Shown: positions 7,578 through 15,687, numbered from the stretch's first letter. The stretch: 26,146 bases of DNA from Microcaldota archaeon (GCA_021828345.1 JAJZJI010000008.1:1-26146), one strand, 5' to 3'. The notes: a model not told the origin generated them from the sequence alone. Translations and numbers: made by a program.

Positions 7578-8837
7578 TTAATTTGATAAAAGCCATTTTA
7601 TTATCGGAATGAATCGGATTTCTATAGTATCCACATGTTCAACAGAATTGAGGTCTTTTGTTATTATTGATGCTGTTTTAATATGAAATTCTTTTGATGC
7701 TGCTATTGCATCTTTTATCTCCCTTTTCCTTACATCATCTTGTTGTACATTGTATGATGCTTGGATTATTTTTGTAATAGAACTACCAGTTTTTATCATA
7801 AAATCAGTTTCCGCTCCATCTTTATCCCTCCAATAACATATCTCTTCGTTTAATTTGCGCCGTCTCATTAATTCTATGAATACAAGGTTTTCGAATTGCA
7901 TTCCAAGGTCTTTTTTACCAGTACTACTATAATAAAAACCGGTATCGCCATTATATACTTTTCTAGGATACTGTGATTTGTCCTTTATATTGTATGAGAA
8001 AATTTTAATAAAAAAAAAGAGATAGCTTGCAGAAGCATAACTCTCAAGTTTAAGAAGTTTTTCCTTTCCAATTTTATATCCAAGTGTTTTAAAGAAATTC
8101 AAGCATTTTGAGGCAGAGAAGTAACTGCTTTCAATAGCATATCTTGCAAACGTTTCTACAATGTTTATACTATCACCAGTTACTTCAGCTATATCAAGTC
8201 CTATTATATCTTTGAAGTACGATTCCAGATAACGTATTTTGTCGATTTCTTCTTTCACAAGAGCCACTTCTGGAAATCCACCATACCTTATGTATTCCTC
8301 TAATGTTTTTTCCAGTTTTCCTTGACCCACTATGGTGTTTTCTATAACTATATTTTTGAATGATAAATATTCTTTGAAAGATAATGGAAATAGTTCAAAT
8401 GGTAAGATGCGTCCACGAAGAGGTTTGCTCGGATGTATCATACTTGCGCGAGAGGATGTTACTATAAGTTTGAGTCTTCCATTTAATTGTTCATGCACTC
8501 TTGCAAGCCAACCCTCCCAGTCTTTCACAGCGGTTATTTCGTCAAGAAGAAGAAAACCGTCTTCACCAAACCACTTCAATACTTCATCAAGAATTCCGTC
8601 TTTTCCACTTATTCTGCTATCTTCCATATTAATGTATGCGACTTTCTTTTTTTTTGCGATCAGTTCGCGTTCAAATAGCATAAGTAAACTTGATTTACCA
8701 CAACGCCTTATACCTGTTATTGCTATAATTTTTTTATTCGCGTTATCTATCACACTTAACTTATTAAAGTCTCTATCCAATAATCGTTTCTGTCTAGCGT
8801 AGGCGTCCCATTCTTCAAAAACATCTTCAAACTCCAT
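7578..8837 (-). CDS. AAA-family ATPase with DUF4143-type C-terminus (copy 1)
   Basis: This belongs to the large archaeal/bacterial family of AAA_14-DUF4143 ATPases whose cellular role is unknown. It has a P-loop ITGIRRCGKSS, a Walker B FLLLDEI, the sensor-like LIVTSSRA and the family segment LRGRILPFELFPLSFKEYLSF. A winged-helix-like middle part follows. At the end is a nuclease-like fold remnant, GAETDFMI then IIQASY, where the usual D...ExK motif has become D...QxS. I chose ATG 8837; the longer frame begins at a TTG inside the promoter repeats. The TATA box is 26 bases from this ATG, so the mRNA is probably leaderless. Glu is mostly GAA here, whereas alaS mostly uses GAG, which hints at recent transfer. 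Confidence 0.85.
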   Translation of the reverse strand: MEFEDVFEEWDAYARQKRLLDRDFNKLSVIDNANKKIIAITGIRRCGKSSLLMLFERELIAKKKKVAYINMEDSRISGKDGILDEVLKWFGEDGFLLLDEITAVKDWEGWLARVHEQLNGRLKLIVTSSRASMIHPSKPLRGRILPFELFPLSFKEYLSFKNIVIENTIVGQGKLEKTLEEYIRYGGFPEVALVKEEIDKIRYLESYFKDIIGLDIAEVTGDSINIVETFARYAIESSYFSASKCLNFFKTLGYKIGKEKLLKLESYASASYLFFFIKIFSYNIKDKSQYPRKVYNGDTGFYYSSTGKKDLGMQFENLVFIELMRRRKLNEEICYWRDKDGAETDFMIKTGSSITKIIQASYNVQQDDVRKREIKDAIAASKEFHIKTASIITKDLNSVEHVDTIEIRFIPIIKWLLSN

Positions 8838-8840
8838 AAT

Positions 8841-8892
8841 TGTTTTATTGCAGAACAATATATAAACATTTCTGTTTTATTGCAGAACAATA
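8841..8892 (-). promoter_or_regulatory. TATA box bracketed by two identical 20-bp repeats
   Basis: Two identical 20-bp copies lie at 8841-8860 and 8873-8892, 32 bp apart start to start, about three helix turns. The TATA box (GTTTATATA on the minus strand, 8859-8867) lies at the edge of the first copy and between the two. Each copy contains TTGTT or TGTT facing AACAA, so it is itself an imperfect inverted repeat. The layout fits an operator pair for a repressor that blocks TATA binding. The ATPase start codon lies 3 bases beyond the inner copy. Confidence 0.7.
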
Positions 8893-9125
8893 CAATAATA
8901 TATTTATTATAATAATTTCGTTTTATCTATGGAAATTAAATAAGTACCTAAGAAATCTTGGTGATCTACAGGCACACAGTTAAATTCTAATTTTTAAAGC
9001 TATTCTTATTTGCAAAATAAAATTATTTTGGTATGCAATTAATTTATCAATTTTATATACAATAAACTTATAATATTATTGCAGCTTCGCCCATAGTACA
9101 TATTATTAATTTATATGCATAAACT
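8893..9125. other. intergenic spacer with promoter sequence at its right end
   Basis: About 230 AT-rich bases between the divergent ATPase and C/D RNA/nuclease units. I see no coding frame with start signals and no RNA gene. CATATTATT at about 9099-9107 is correctly placed, about 25 bases upstream, to start the C/D RNA. Confidence 0.45.
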
Positions 9126-9197
9126 AATTCTGATGATGACTGAGGTAATCGCTGAGCCCATCTGGGCAATGACGATTGGTTGGCGGGCTGATGAAAT
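9126..9197 (+). ncRNA. box C/D guide sRNA abutting the EXO5-like gene
   Basis: Box C ATGATGA is at 9133-9139, a 12-nt guide at 9140-9151 and box D' CTGA at 9152-9155. Box C' ATGACGA is at 9169-9175, a 12-nt guide at 9176-9187 and box D CTGA at 9188-9191. Both guides are exactly 12 nt, the archaeal norm. The D'-C' spacer is unusual: GCCC (9156-9159) pairs with GGGC (9164-9167), leaving a 3-nt bulge before C'. The internal motif is therefore a full kink-turn capped by a hairpin instead of the common open k-loop. The outer stem is short (TTC with GAA beyond a T-T pair). Predicted methylation, by D+5, is at the fifth base of CGAUUACCUCAG and of CCCGCCAACCAA; the target RNAs are not identified. 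The RNA ends directly before the ATG at 9198. Confidence 0.8.
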
Positions 9198-10073
9198 ATG
9201 AATGGCGTAATGAGAAAGCTTGGAAAGAAGAGCATTAGCGTTACGGACATATCCGCACAGTATTGGTGCGAAAAAAAGATGGAGCTTGAATATATTTACG
9301 GAAGCTCCCAGACAAAAGCGGAGAAGGTGGGCAAGAAGATACATGAGCTACTTGAGAACAAGATAAACATACAAGTTGATCTTGAGCCCAAGAGCTATGC
9401 CGATTTTGTGTATAAAACGCTCTATACAAATTATATAGGAATATCAGAACTATTAAAGAGTAAAAAGACGCGCGAGGTCAATATATTCGGTCGTATAGGT
9501 ACTATTAGTCTTCGCGGCAAAATAGATCAACTACATATGAAGGATGGTGCAATAATAATACTTGAAAATAAGACAAAGAGTAAGGATGAACCTCCATATG
9601 CTGCGCAGCTATTAACGCATAGAGTGCAGGTAATATTATATAGAAAGATGCTCGAAGACTTAAAGAGTGGAAGATATACAATAGAGATGTTTCGCGATGA
9701 TTATTGGATAAAAAATCTCTCATTAACTAGAGAATTCGAGCAGCAGATTGCTATGCTTAATATACCAAATAATATTCGTGAAATAGAGGGCATATCAAAA
9801 AACTTTTTTAATATTATAAAGAGCCTTCCTGAAATAAGCAATACAATGTATATTAGATATAGCAATCAATTCACTGAGAAACTAATAAAAATGTATAAGT
9901 TAAATTATACTGATAAGGAGTATGATGAGCTAATGTCCTATTCATTAAAATATTGGAATGGGCTGCGTGAGGCTCTTACCGTTCCTGAGAATGAGCAGTG
10001 GAAATGTAAGTTCTGCAGTTTTTTTGGTAATAAATGTAAGGTTTGGTATAATTCTGGCGATGTAAAAACGTAG
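9198..10073 (+). CDS. Cas4/EXO5-like Fe-S PD-(D/E)XK nuclease
   Basis: A RecB-family single-strand exonuclease with an iron-sulfur cluster, in the group shared by Cas4 and exonuclease V (EXO5/Dem1). All landmark residues are visible in the 291 residues: Cys24 (YWCEKKMELEY), His49 (GKKIHELLE), Asp110 (RGKIDQL), Glu123-x-Lys125 (ILENKTK), Gln137, and Q-x3-Y at 144-148. The closing cysteines are Cys270, Cys273 and Cys280 (WKCKFCSFFGNKCKVW). Cys24 and these three should ligate a 4Fe-4S cluster. There is no CRISPR array or other cas gene nearby and the length exceeds usual Cas4, so a DNA-repair EXO5-like role is likelier. An in-frame TGA at 9192 limits the start to ATG 9198 or ATG 9210. alaS starts 7 bases after its TAG stop, so the two are probably one operon. 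Confidence 0.85.
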   Translation: MNGVMRKLGKKSISVTDISAQYWCEKKMELEYIYGSSQTKAEKVGKKIHELLENKINIQVDLEPKSYADFVYKTLYTNYIGISELLKSKKTREVNIFGRIGTISLRGKIDQLHMKDGAIIILENKTKSKDEPPYAAQLLTHRVQVILYRKMLEDLKSGRYTIEMFRDDYWIKNLSLTREFEQQIAMLNIPNNIREIEGISKNFFNIIKSLPEISNTMYIRYSNQFTEKLIKMYKLNYTDKEYDELMSYSLKYWNGLREALTVPENEQWKCKFCSFFGNKCKVWYNSGDVKT

Positions 10074-10080
10074 TGATCTG

Positions 10081-12765
10081 ATGGGTATGTTGGATAAGGA
10101 TGAGCTTAGACGCGATTTTAGCAGCAAATATAAGGATTATTATCAGACAGAATTATTCTCAAAAGAGGGTTTTATAAGAAAGCAGTGCAGAGAGTGTAAA
10201 AAGAACTTCTGGACACTTGATAATAATAGGGAATTATGTGGTGATCCAGAGCATGAGCCCTATACATTCATAAAGGATACACCAAAGGATATTTCATATG
10301 TGGAGTTTTGGAACAAATTTGCTGATTTTTTTAAGAAGAATGACCATGCCATTATAGATAGATATCCGGTAGTTAGCAGATGGAGGCAGGATCTTTATTT
10401 TACAATAGCGAGCATACAGGATTTTCAGCGCATAGAGAATGGGATGATGAGTTTTGAGTATGGCGCAAATCCATTAATAGTGCCACAGATGTGCATGCGT
10501 TTTAATGATGTGCCAAATGTTGGCATAACTGGCAGGCATTTAACCTCCTTTATGATGACAGGTCAGCATGCGTTTAATTATCCAAAGGAAGGATACTGGC
10601 GTGATAGAACAATAGAGCTTAATTATAAATTTATGACACAGGTTCTTGGCGTTAAACGTGATAGTTTAACATATATCGAGGATGTTTGGGCGATGGGTGA
10701 TTTTTCTGAATTCGGCCCATGCCTCGAGAGTTTTTCTGGAGGATCGGAGCTCTCAAATAGTGTTTTTACCCAATATGAATATGTAAACAATAAAATAAAG
10801 GAGCTAGACGGAATGGTTGTTGATGTTGGATGGGGATTTGAGCGTCTTTTATGGTTTTATACTGGAGCGGATACTATTTATGACGCCTCATTTAATAAGC
10901 AGTTAAAGTATATAACAAAGAGTTCAGGTATAAAATTTGATAGAAATATATATAGAAAGGTTGCAGACATATCCGGATTTGTAAATGTGGGTGATGCGCA
11001 ATCTCTTGAGAAGTTTGATGATTATATAATAAATAGAGCAAAAATAACAAAGGATGATTATTATAATGTTATAAAACCTATGCAGGCAGCATATGCAATA
11101 GCGGATCATTCAAGAAGTTTACTATTTGGAGTTACTGATGGCGCGCTCCCAAGCAATGTTGGTGGGGGGTATAATCTTAGAATAATACTTAGAAGAATGT
11201 TTGATCTTATTGATGAGCATAATATTAACCTAGATATAATAAAATTAATGGAGCTTCATGCAAACGAGCTTAAAGGCTTATACGATGAACTCTCTGATGG
11301 CGTGGCTGAAATGCCTGGCATAATCGAGGTTGAGCGTAAGCGATATGACGCCACAAAGAGTGCTGCCGGAAAGATTGTAGATACGATGCTTGCAAAAAAA
11401 GAGCGCATAACTACGGATAAGCTAAAGCTGCTTTATGAGAGTAATGGTATAACTCCAGAGCATATAGCTATAGTTGCGAAGTCAAAGGGCATTAATGTGG
11501 AAATACCTGAAAATTTCTATTCAAGTATAATAAAGAGCGATTTTGTTGAAGGGAAAAAAATAAAAGGTCCAAAATCTCAACTTGATACTAATGCATTACC
11601 TAAAACGGAGAAGCTCTTCTATTCATTTGCATCAAAAGCGCAGGCTAAAGTAATAAAAATTGAGGGCAATGAGATAGTACTAGATAAGACCGTATTCTAC
11701 GCGGAGAGTGGTGGCCAGGAGGCCGATTTTGGAATGATAAATGGCATAAATGTAATTGATGTTCAAAGTTCAAACGGTGTCATAGTACATACACTTGAGC
11801 ATAAGCCTAACTTTTTGGTTAATAACATTGTAAATTGTGAAGTGGATATAGATAGAAGGCTGCGTCTTATGGTTCACCATACCGCTACGCATTTAATAAG
11901 CGCTTCATGTCGCAAGGTACTTGGTAAGCACGCATGGCAGGAGGGTGCACATAAAGGGCCGGATAAAGCGCATATAGATATTGCTCATCATGAACGATTA
12001 TCTGATAGTGATATATCGAAAATAGAGGCAATGGCAAATAGATTCATATTTAATGGCATAAAGGTAAAGGTAAGCGAAATGGAACGCGGAGTTGCTGAGA
12101 GTAAATTTGGCTTTTCTATATACCAGGGGCACGGAGTGCCAGGCAGCCTTTTGAGGATAGTAGAATTAATAGATTTAAATGGCGCCATAATCGATGCAGA
12201 GGCATGCGGAGGACTGCACTTAATGAATAGAGAGAGTAGTATAGGTATTATAAAGATAATAAATACCTCAAAGATACATGACGGAATAACTAGGATAGAG
12301 TTTGTTGCAGGTCCAGCAGCGCTTGACTATACAAATGGCATATCCTCAAAGATAAGCAATCTATCAAATATAATGAATAGTGATGTAGATAAGCTTGAGG
12401 AGAGTGCACTGCAGCAAAAATCTAAGATAAATAAGCTGGAATCTGATATAAAAACAATGACTAATAATCTCTCCATAAGTATTGCAGATGAGATTATATT
12501 AGAAATGGATAATTTAGATGCATATCAAAAAAGATTGGATTATTCAAGGGAAATTCTACGTGCTGTATGCACACATATTGTAGATAAAAAGAAAAAATCC
12601 ACCATTATGCTATATAATAAGGATAATGATATTGTTTGTATATCTGGAATTGAGTCCCAACATGCCGCTACGGATTTTGCGAAAGCAAAGCTCTTAGAAA
12701 TGAAAATGGACTTTGTCGGTGGGGGCTCAGGCCGCATTGCTGAAGGGAAAGCAAAAAACAGATAA
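10081..12765 (+). CDS. alaS: alanyl-tRNA synthetase, archaeal type
   Basis: A class II synthetase that charges tRNA-Ala and clears mischarged seryl- or glycyl-tRNA in its editing domain. The 894-residue length and the archaeal N-terminal zinc segment are typical: CRECKKNFWTL then CGDPEHEPY near residues 37-60, with His where many have the fourth Cys. The catalytic core follows (SRWRQDLYFTIASIQDF, GRHLTSFMMTGQHAF, DVGWGFERLLWF). The editing domain has HHTATHL near residue 600 and CGGLH near 709, the zinc ligands. A coiled-coil and C-Ala region ends the protein, with GGGSGR near the end. It starts 7 bases after the nuclease gene, with GTGAT as ribosome site. Glu codons are mostly GAG. Its TAA is only 2 bases from the stop of the convergent gene. 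Confidence 0.97.
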   Translation: MGMLDKDELRRDFSSKYKDYYQTELFSKEGFIRKQCRECKKNFWTLDNNRELCGDPEHEPYTFIKDTPKDISYVEFWNKFADFFKKNDHAIIDRYPVVSRWRQDLYFTIASIQDFQRIENGMMSFEYGANPLIVPQMCMRFNDVPNVGITGRHLTSFMMTGQHAFNYPKEGYWRDRTIELNYKFMTQVLGVKRDSLTYIEDVWAMGDFSEFGPCLESFSGGSELSNSVFTQYEYVNNKIKELDGMVVDVGWGFERLLWFYTGADTIYDASFNKQLKYITKSSGIKFDRNIYRKVADISGFVNVGDAQSLEKFDDYIINRAKITKDDYYNVIKPMQAAYAIADHSRSLLFGVTDGALPSNVGGGYNLRIILRRMFDLIDEHNINLDIIKLMELHANELKGLYDELSDGVAEMPGIIEVERKRYDATKSAAGKIVDTMLAKKERITTDKLKLLYESNGITPEHIAIVAKSKGINVEIPENFYSSIIKSDFVEGKKIKGPKSQLDTNALPKTEKLFYSFASKAQAKVIKIEGNEIVLDKTVFYAESGGQEADFGMINGINVIDVQSSNGVIVHTLEHKPNFLVNNIVNCEVDIDRRLRLMVHHTATHLISASCRKVLGKHAWQEGAHKGPDKAHIDIAHHERLSDSDISKIEAMANRFIFNGIKVKVSEMERGVAESKFGFSIYQGHGVPGSLLRIVELIDLNGAIIDAEACGGLHLMNRESSIGIIKIINTSKIHDGITRIEFVAGPAALDYTNGISSKISNLSNIMNSDVDKLEESALQQKSKINKLESDIKTMTNNLSISIADEIILEMDNLDAYQKRLDYSREILRAVCTHIVDKKKKSTIMLYNKDNDIVCISGIESQHAATDFAKAKLLEMKMDFVGGGSGRIAEGKAKNR

Positions 12766-12767
12766 TA

Positions 12768-13571
12768 CTATTTTCTTTGGAATGGCTTAAATATCATTTT
12801 GACTACTTTCATCTCTATATAAATTAGCGTTGCCATAGTGATGAAAAGACCTGCAAGCATTGATATATCTCCAATAGGCGAATGCAATAATTCAACAAAT
12901 CTCTCTTTTATTCCAATTTTATTTTCCTTGAAATTTTCAACTCTCTTATTTGCGTTAGGATCGGTAAAATTAAAGAATGGTTTTGCTGTAGGTATTTCAC
13001 TTGGTGCTACACTTTTATTGCTCTCACTTATTTTTATAGGATGTCTATTATTCTCAAGCATAACGCTGCTATAATCTGAAAGATTCTGACTTAATGCGCG
13101 TATATTATGTCCAATTCTTGCACTAGAATCTTTTGTTGCAAGATTTAATACAAATTCATCTATGCGCTTGTTTGTTGAGGCGTCATACTCTTTAATTATA
13201 CATTGACTATTAAATGGATTTAATGCATAAGCGGTTAGATCCAATCTGAGTGTGCCGTTTGCATTAGCTTTTTTACTAGCAAGAACTAGATAATTGCTAT
13301 TGTTAATAGGTATTGCATATTCATTTATGCGTATATTCTCATTTGGTGAAAATCCCCTCTGTGTTATATGTATGTTAGTTTTTTGCAATGGTTGCCCAAA
13401 ATTTCCAAGGGCATTCTGCTCAAAGAATACAAATGATGCGCATAACGCTCCAACAACTGCTGTTTTTCTAATAATATTAGAATATAAATTATTTTCATGA
13501 CGTGTTGTAATTGCGAGATCACTAGTGTTATTTTGCGATTTGCTATTAATCATTTTTAAAGAATTTGTCAT
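12768..13571 (-). CDS. bitopic membrane protein with an outside domain, unknown
   Basis: The 267-residue protein has a polar N-terminal 35 residues, a first hydrophobic segment (KTAVVGALCASFVFFEQNALG, about 36-56), and about 170 residues of likely beta-rich domain (NIHITQRGFSPNENIRINEYAI, YLVLASKKANANGTLRLDLTAY). A second membrane helix (ISMLAGLFITMATLIYIEM, about 233-253) is followed by a basic end, KMIFKPFQRK. The first part of the domain resembles an extracellular Ig/fibronectin-like strand pattern, but I recognise no family. With two membrane helices the domain should face outside. It ends with TAG and is convergent with alaS at 2 bases. TATA-like sequence lies at about 13604-13617. Confidence 0.65.
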   Translation of the reverse strand: MTNSLKMINSKSQNNTSDLAITTRHENNLYSNIIRKTAVVGALCASFVFFEQNALGNFGQPLQKTNIHITQRGFSPNENIRINEYAIPINNSNYLVLASKKANANGTLRLDLTAYALNPFNSQCIIKEYDASTNKRIDEFVLNLATKDSSARIGHNIRALSQNLSDYSSVMLENNRHPIKISESNKSVAPSEIPTAKPFFNFTDPNANKRVENFKENKIGIKERFVELLHSPIGDISMLAGLFITMATLIYIEMKVVKMIFKPFQRK

Positions 13572-13694
13572 ACTAATACCGATATAAATATTGTGCAGTA
13601 AGGTAATATTTAAATCTTTAGGGCATCTTTAAATTTGTGCAATAAATTAAATTATAATATAAATGAGCTGATGCACAGATAGTATTATATATTA

Positions 13695-13744
13695 TATTGA
13701 ATTCAATAGAATAGATGATAATTAAAAGAACCTATGGGAATAGG
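13695..13744. promoter_or_regulatory. 14-bp palindrome and leader hairpin upstream of UDG-like gene
   Basis: TATTGAATTCAATA (13695-13708) is a perfect palindrome next to TATA-like sequence at about 13682-13693. CCTAT (13731-13735) and ATAGG (13740-13744) form a stem with a GGGA loop in the probable leader, 14 bases before the ATG. The first could be an operator for the glycosylase-like gene. Function is inferred from position. Confidence 0.35.
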
Positions 13745-13758
13745 ATTCGGGTGTTAGA

Positions 13759-14352
13759 ATGTCTTCGTTGGGAAAGAATAAACGGATAAATAAATTGAAT
13801 AATGAATATAAGAGAATGTCGCAAATGTCTGGGTGGAGTTTAAGTAGTAATTTTGTCAAGGGGGACGGACCGGTAGATGCTGATATAATGATAATCGGTC
13901 AGGCTCCTGGAAGAAATGAGGATATAGAGGGTAAACCGTTTATAGGTATGAGCGGAAAGATGCTAAATGAACTATTATCACTATCTGGGATAGATAGAAA
14001 TAATGTATATATAACAAGTACGGTCCAATTTTTTCCTCCAAAAAATAGAATGCCAACAAAAAAAGAGGTTGAAATATGTGCCCCACTGTTAAAGAAGCAG
14101 ATTGAGATTGTTGATCCAAAAATTGTGATAACACTCGGATCTCTTGCGGCTAATACAACTATTGGGATTGAGAATATAATGCATAATCATGGATTGTTAA
14201 CACATGATGGGGATAGATACTATTTTTCCACATTACATCCGGCCGCTGCAGTGAGATTAAAGAAGAATGTACCGATAATTAAGGAGGATTTCAAGCGTCT
14301 TGGAACTATTGTTAAACGCATAGAAACTATGAAAAATAAGCGATCTAAATAG
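13759..14352 (+). CDS. uracil-DNA glycosylase superfamily protein (family 4-like, atypical)
   Basis: Family 4 enzymes remove uracil from DNA. This 197-residue protein keeps the fold signature: GQAPGRNED at 47-55, GKPFIGMSGKML, YITSTVQFFPPKNRMPTKKE, the helix up to Cys107, and the catalytic LHPAAA with His160. It departs at key sites. The motif A Glu is Gln48 and the uracil-recognising Asn of ITN is Ser87. The whole protein has a single cysteine (Cys107): the two N-terminal cluster cysteines are absent and the third is Phe91. It therefore cannot hold the family's 4Fe-4S cluster and may read another base lesion or another DNA state. GGTG lies 5 bases before the ATG. The superfamily is certain; activity is not. 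Confidence 0.85.
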   Translation: MSSLGKNKRINKLNNEYKRMSQMSGWSLSSNFVKGDGPVDADIMIIGQAPGRNEDIEGKPFIGMSGKMLNELLSLSGIDRNNVYITSTVQFFPPKNRMPTKKEVEICAPLLKKQIEIVDPKIVITLGSLAANTTIGIENIMHNHGLLTHDGDRYYFSTLHPAAAVRLKKNVPIIKEDFKRLGTIVKRIETMKNKRSK

Positions 14353-14364
14353 CTATTTTAGCTA
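14350..14364 (+). other. inverted repeat overlapping the UDG-like stop codon
   Basis: TAGCTA (14350-14355) and TAGCTA (14359-14364) pair around TTT, and the first arm contains the TAG stop. It is short and AT-rich, and may help 3'-end formation together with the stronger hairpin downstream. Confidence 0.3.
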
Positions 14365-14407
14365 TATTACTATTTTGATTAGTCTTATCTCTATCTCGCC
14401 ATGCTGC

Positions 14408-14441
14408 GCGTGTTTGCATACACGCTTTTAAACCTTTTTTT
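14408..14441 (+). terminator. bacterial-looking hairpin and T-tract
   Basis: GCGTGT (14408-14413) pairs perfectly with ACACGC (14420-14425) around TTGCAT, followed by TTTTAAACCTTTTTTT. It lies between the UDG-like gene and the RCK operon. Archaeal polymerase stops mainly at T-runs, so the T-tract alone may suffice; the GC-rich stem is notable in such AT-rich DNA. Confidence 0.6.
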
Positions 14442-14461
14442 CTATTTATAAGTGTGAGGCG

Positions 14462-14884
14462 ATGCCAGACAAGTTAAGCATATCGGGACATGTTATTGTT
14501 TGCGGTTATGGAATAATAGGGCAGCGCATAGTGGATGTCTTAGTAGAGAACAAAATTGATTTTATCATAATAGACTCAGACGAGAGTAAGGTAAAGTGGA
14601 TAATAGAGAAGGGATTTAAGGTAATACATGGCGATGCCACACTATCACCTGTTTTGAAAAACGCATCTATATCTACGGCAAAGGCAATAGCTATAGTAAT
14701 GGATAATGACGCAAAGGATCTATTTACAATACTGACTGCGCGCGATTTAAATAAAGAAATATTTATCGTTACAAGGGCAAATGATGAATTTTTAAAAGAG
14801 AAACTCTTAGAAGCGGGTGCGGATTATATTACACTACCGCAAAAGAGCGCTAGTAATGAAATACTAAAGGAATTGGGCCTTTGA
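14462..14884 (+). CDS. stand-alone RCK/TrkA-N NAD-binding protein
   Basis: RCK (TrkA-N) domains are ligand- or nucleotide-sensing Rossmann units that gate K+ channels and transporters. The 140-residue protein is a single such domain, with an intact nucleotide loop G15-Y-G17-I-I-G20 (VIVCGYGIIGQ), an acidic end of the second strand (IIIDSD, Asp38) and the VIHGDAT motif. It has no membrane segment and no RCK-C domain. GTGAGG lies just before the ATG. It is the first gene of a trio; the next two are membrane-anchored RCK proteins whose own nucleotide loops are degenerate. It may therefore be the soluble subunit of their gating ring, comparable to the extra RCK units of MthK. This partnership is inferred from order and spacing. 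Confidence 0.87.
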   Translation: MPDKLSISGHVIVCGYGIIGQRIVDVLVENKIDFIIIDSDESKVKWIIEKGFKVIHGDATLSPVLKNASISTAKAIAIVMDNDAKDLFTILTARDLNKEIFIVTRANDEFLKEKLLEAGADYITLPQKSASNEILKELGL

Positions 14885-14912
14885 TACGTTTTGATAATTA
14901 TAGGTTATATTA

Positions 14913-15686
14913 ATGTCATCATATATGGGCGGCACTATAGAAGACATGTCTCTTAAACGCATAATCTCTATAGTAATACTATCATTTGTATTCGTAATAT
15001 CATCCGATCTTATAATGGGATATATTCTGGGAAATATCTACAACAGCAGTTACTTTACTTTTTCATTGCTATTTGATGCAGTGGGATATGATGCCGCGCT
15101 TCCGTATATCGCGCCATTTAGCAGCTTATTTTATCCATTCTTTAGCATACTTATAATAGATGGAATTGTAAAAATAATAGTAATAGGATTTTTGATTGCG
15201 TCTGTAATAGAATTGTTATCCTCAATAGATTTCAAGCGTCAATTTAATCTTTTTGCTGCACATAGGCGTACGTCGCATATAATTGTTTGTGGCTATTCAA
15301 ATTTTACCGACAGATTGATAAAAGATCTTTCAACAAAGAAAAAAAAGTTTACTATAATAGAGAAGAATCAGGCCAATGCCGACATGTTAAAATCACTTGG
15401 CTATGTTGTAGTCGAGGGGGATTTTAAAAATGAGTTATATCTAAATGATGCATCAATACAGAGCGCAAGCGGCATAATTTTCGGTTCTGATAATGATTTT
15501 GATAATATTGTTGGGGTGATAACTGTAAAGAAGATAGCGCCTAAAGTACGAACAATAATACGCATAAACGAGGAGAGTTCTGTAACAAAGATGCTACGCG
15601 CAGGCGCTGATTTATGCATAATACCCGAAATACTTGTCGGGATAGATTTAGGCAACAACATTGTTGCAAAGCTTAAAGGTAGATGA
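14913..15686 (+). CDS. two-TM RCK protein with K+-channel-like pore, filter VGYDA
   Basis: The 257-residue layout is that of MthK-type channels. It has membrane helix 1 (about 15-38), a pore helix and loop (50-64), membrane helix 2 (about 75-100) and a cytoplasmic RCK domain from about 120. The K+ filter consensus TVGYGDxxP aligns with A56-V-G-Y-D-A-A-L-P64: GY is kept, but the second Gly and the Asp are replaced. The RCK loop reads CGYSNFT, like the GWSEST loop of MthK rather than a classical GxGxxG. The rest follows RCK pattern (VVVEGDF, LRAGADLCIIPEILVG). A weak AGGT site precedes the ATG; internal ATGs at 14925 and 14946 are possible. It is 1 base from the next gene. Confidence 0.8.
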   Translation: MSSYMGGTIEDMSLKRIISIVILSFVFVISSDLIMGYILGNIYNSSYFTFSLLFDAVGYDAALPYIAPFSSLFYPFFSILIIDGIVKIIVIGFLIASVIELLSSIDFKRQFNLFAAHRRTSHIIVCGYSNFTDRLIKDLSTKKKKFTIIEKNQANADMLKSLGYVVVEGDFKNELYLNDASIQSASGIIFGSDNDFDNIVGVITVKKIAPKVRTIIRINEESSVTKMLRAGADLCIIPEILVGIDLGNNIVAKLKGR

Positions 15687-15687
15687 T

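Noticed and set aside
8332..8802. 156-codon frame on the plus strand opposite ATPase copy 1
   Set aside because: It is the antisense shadow of a clearly conserved ATPase (P-loop and Walker B region), with no start signals of its own.
9198..10073. Cas4-like nuclease as a sign of a CRISPR locus
   Set aside because: No repeat-spacer array and no other cas gene occur in the window, and the gene forms an apparent operon with alaS. An EXO5-like repair role is simpler.
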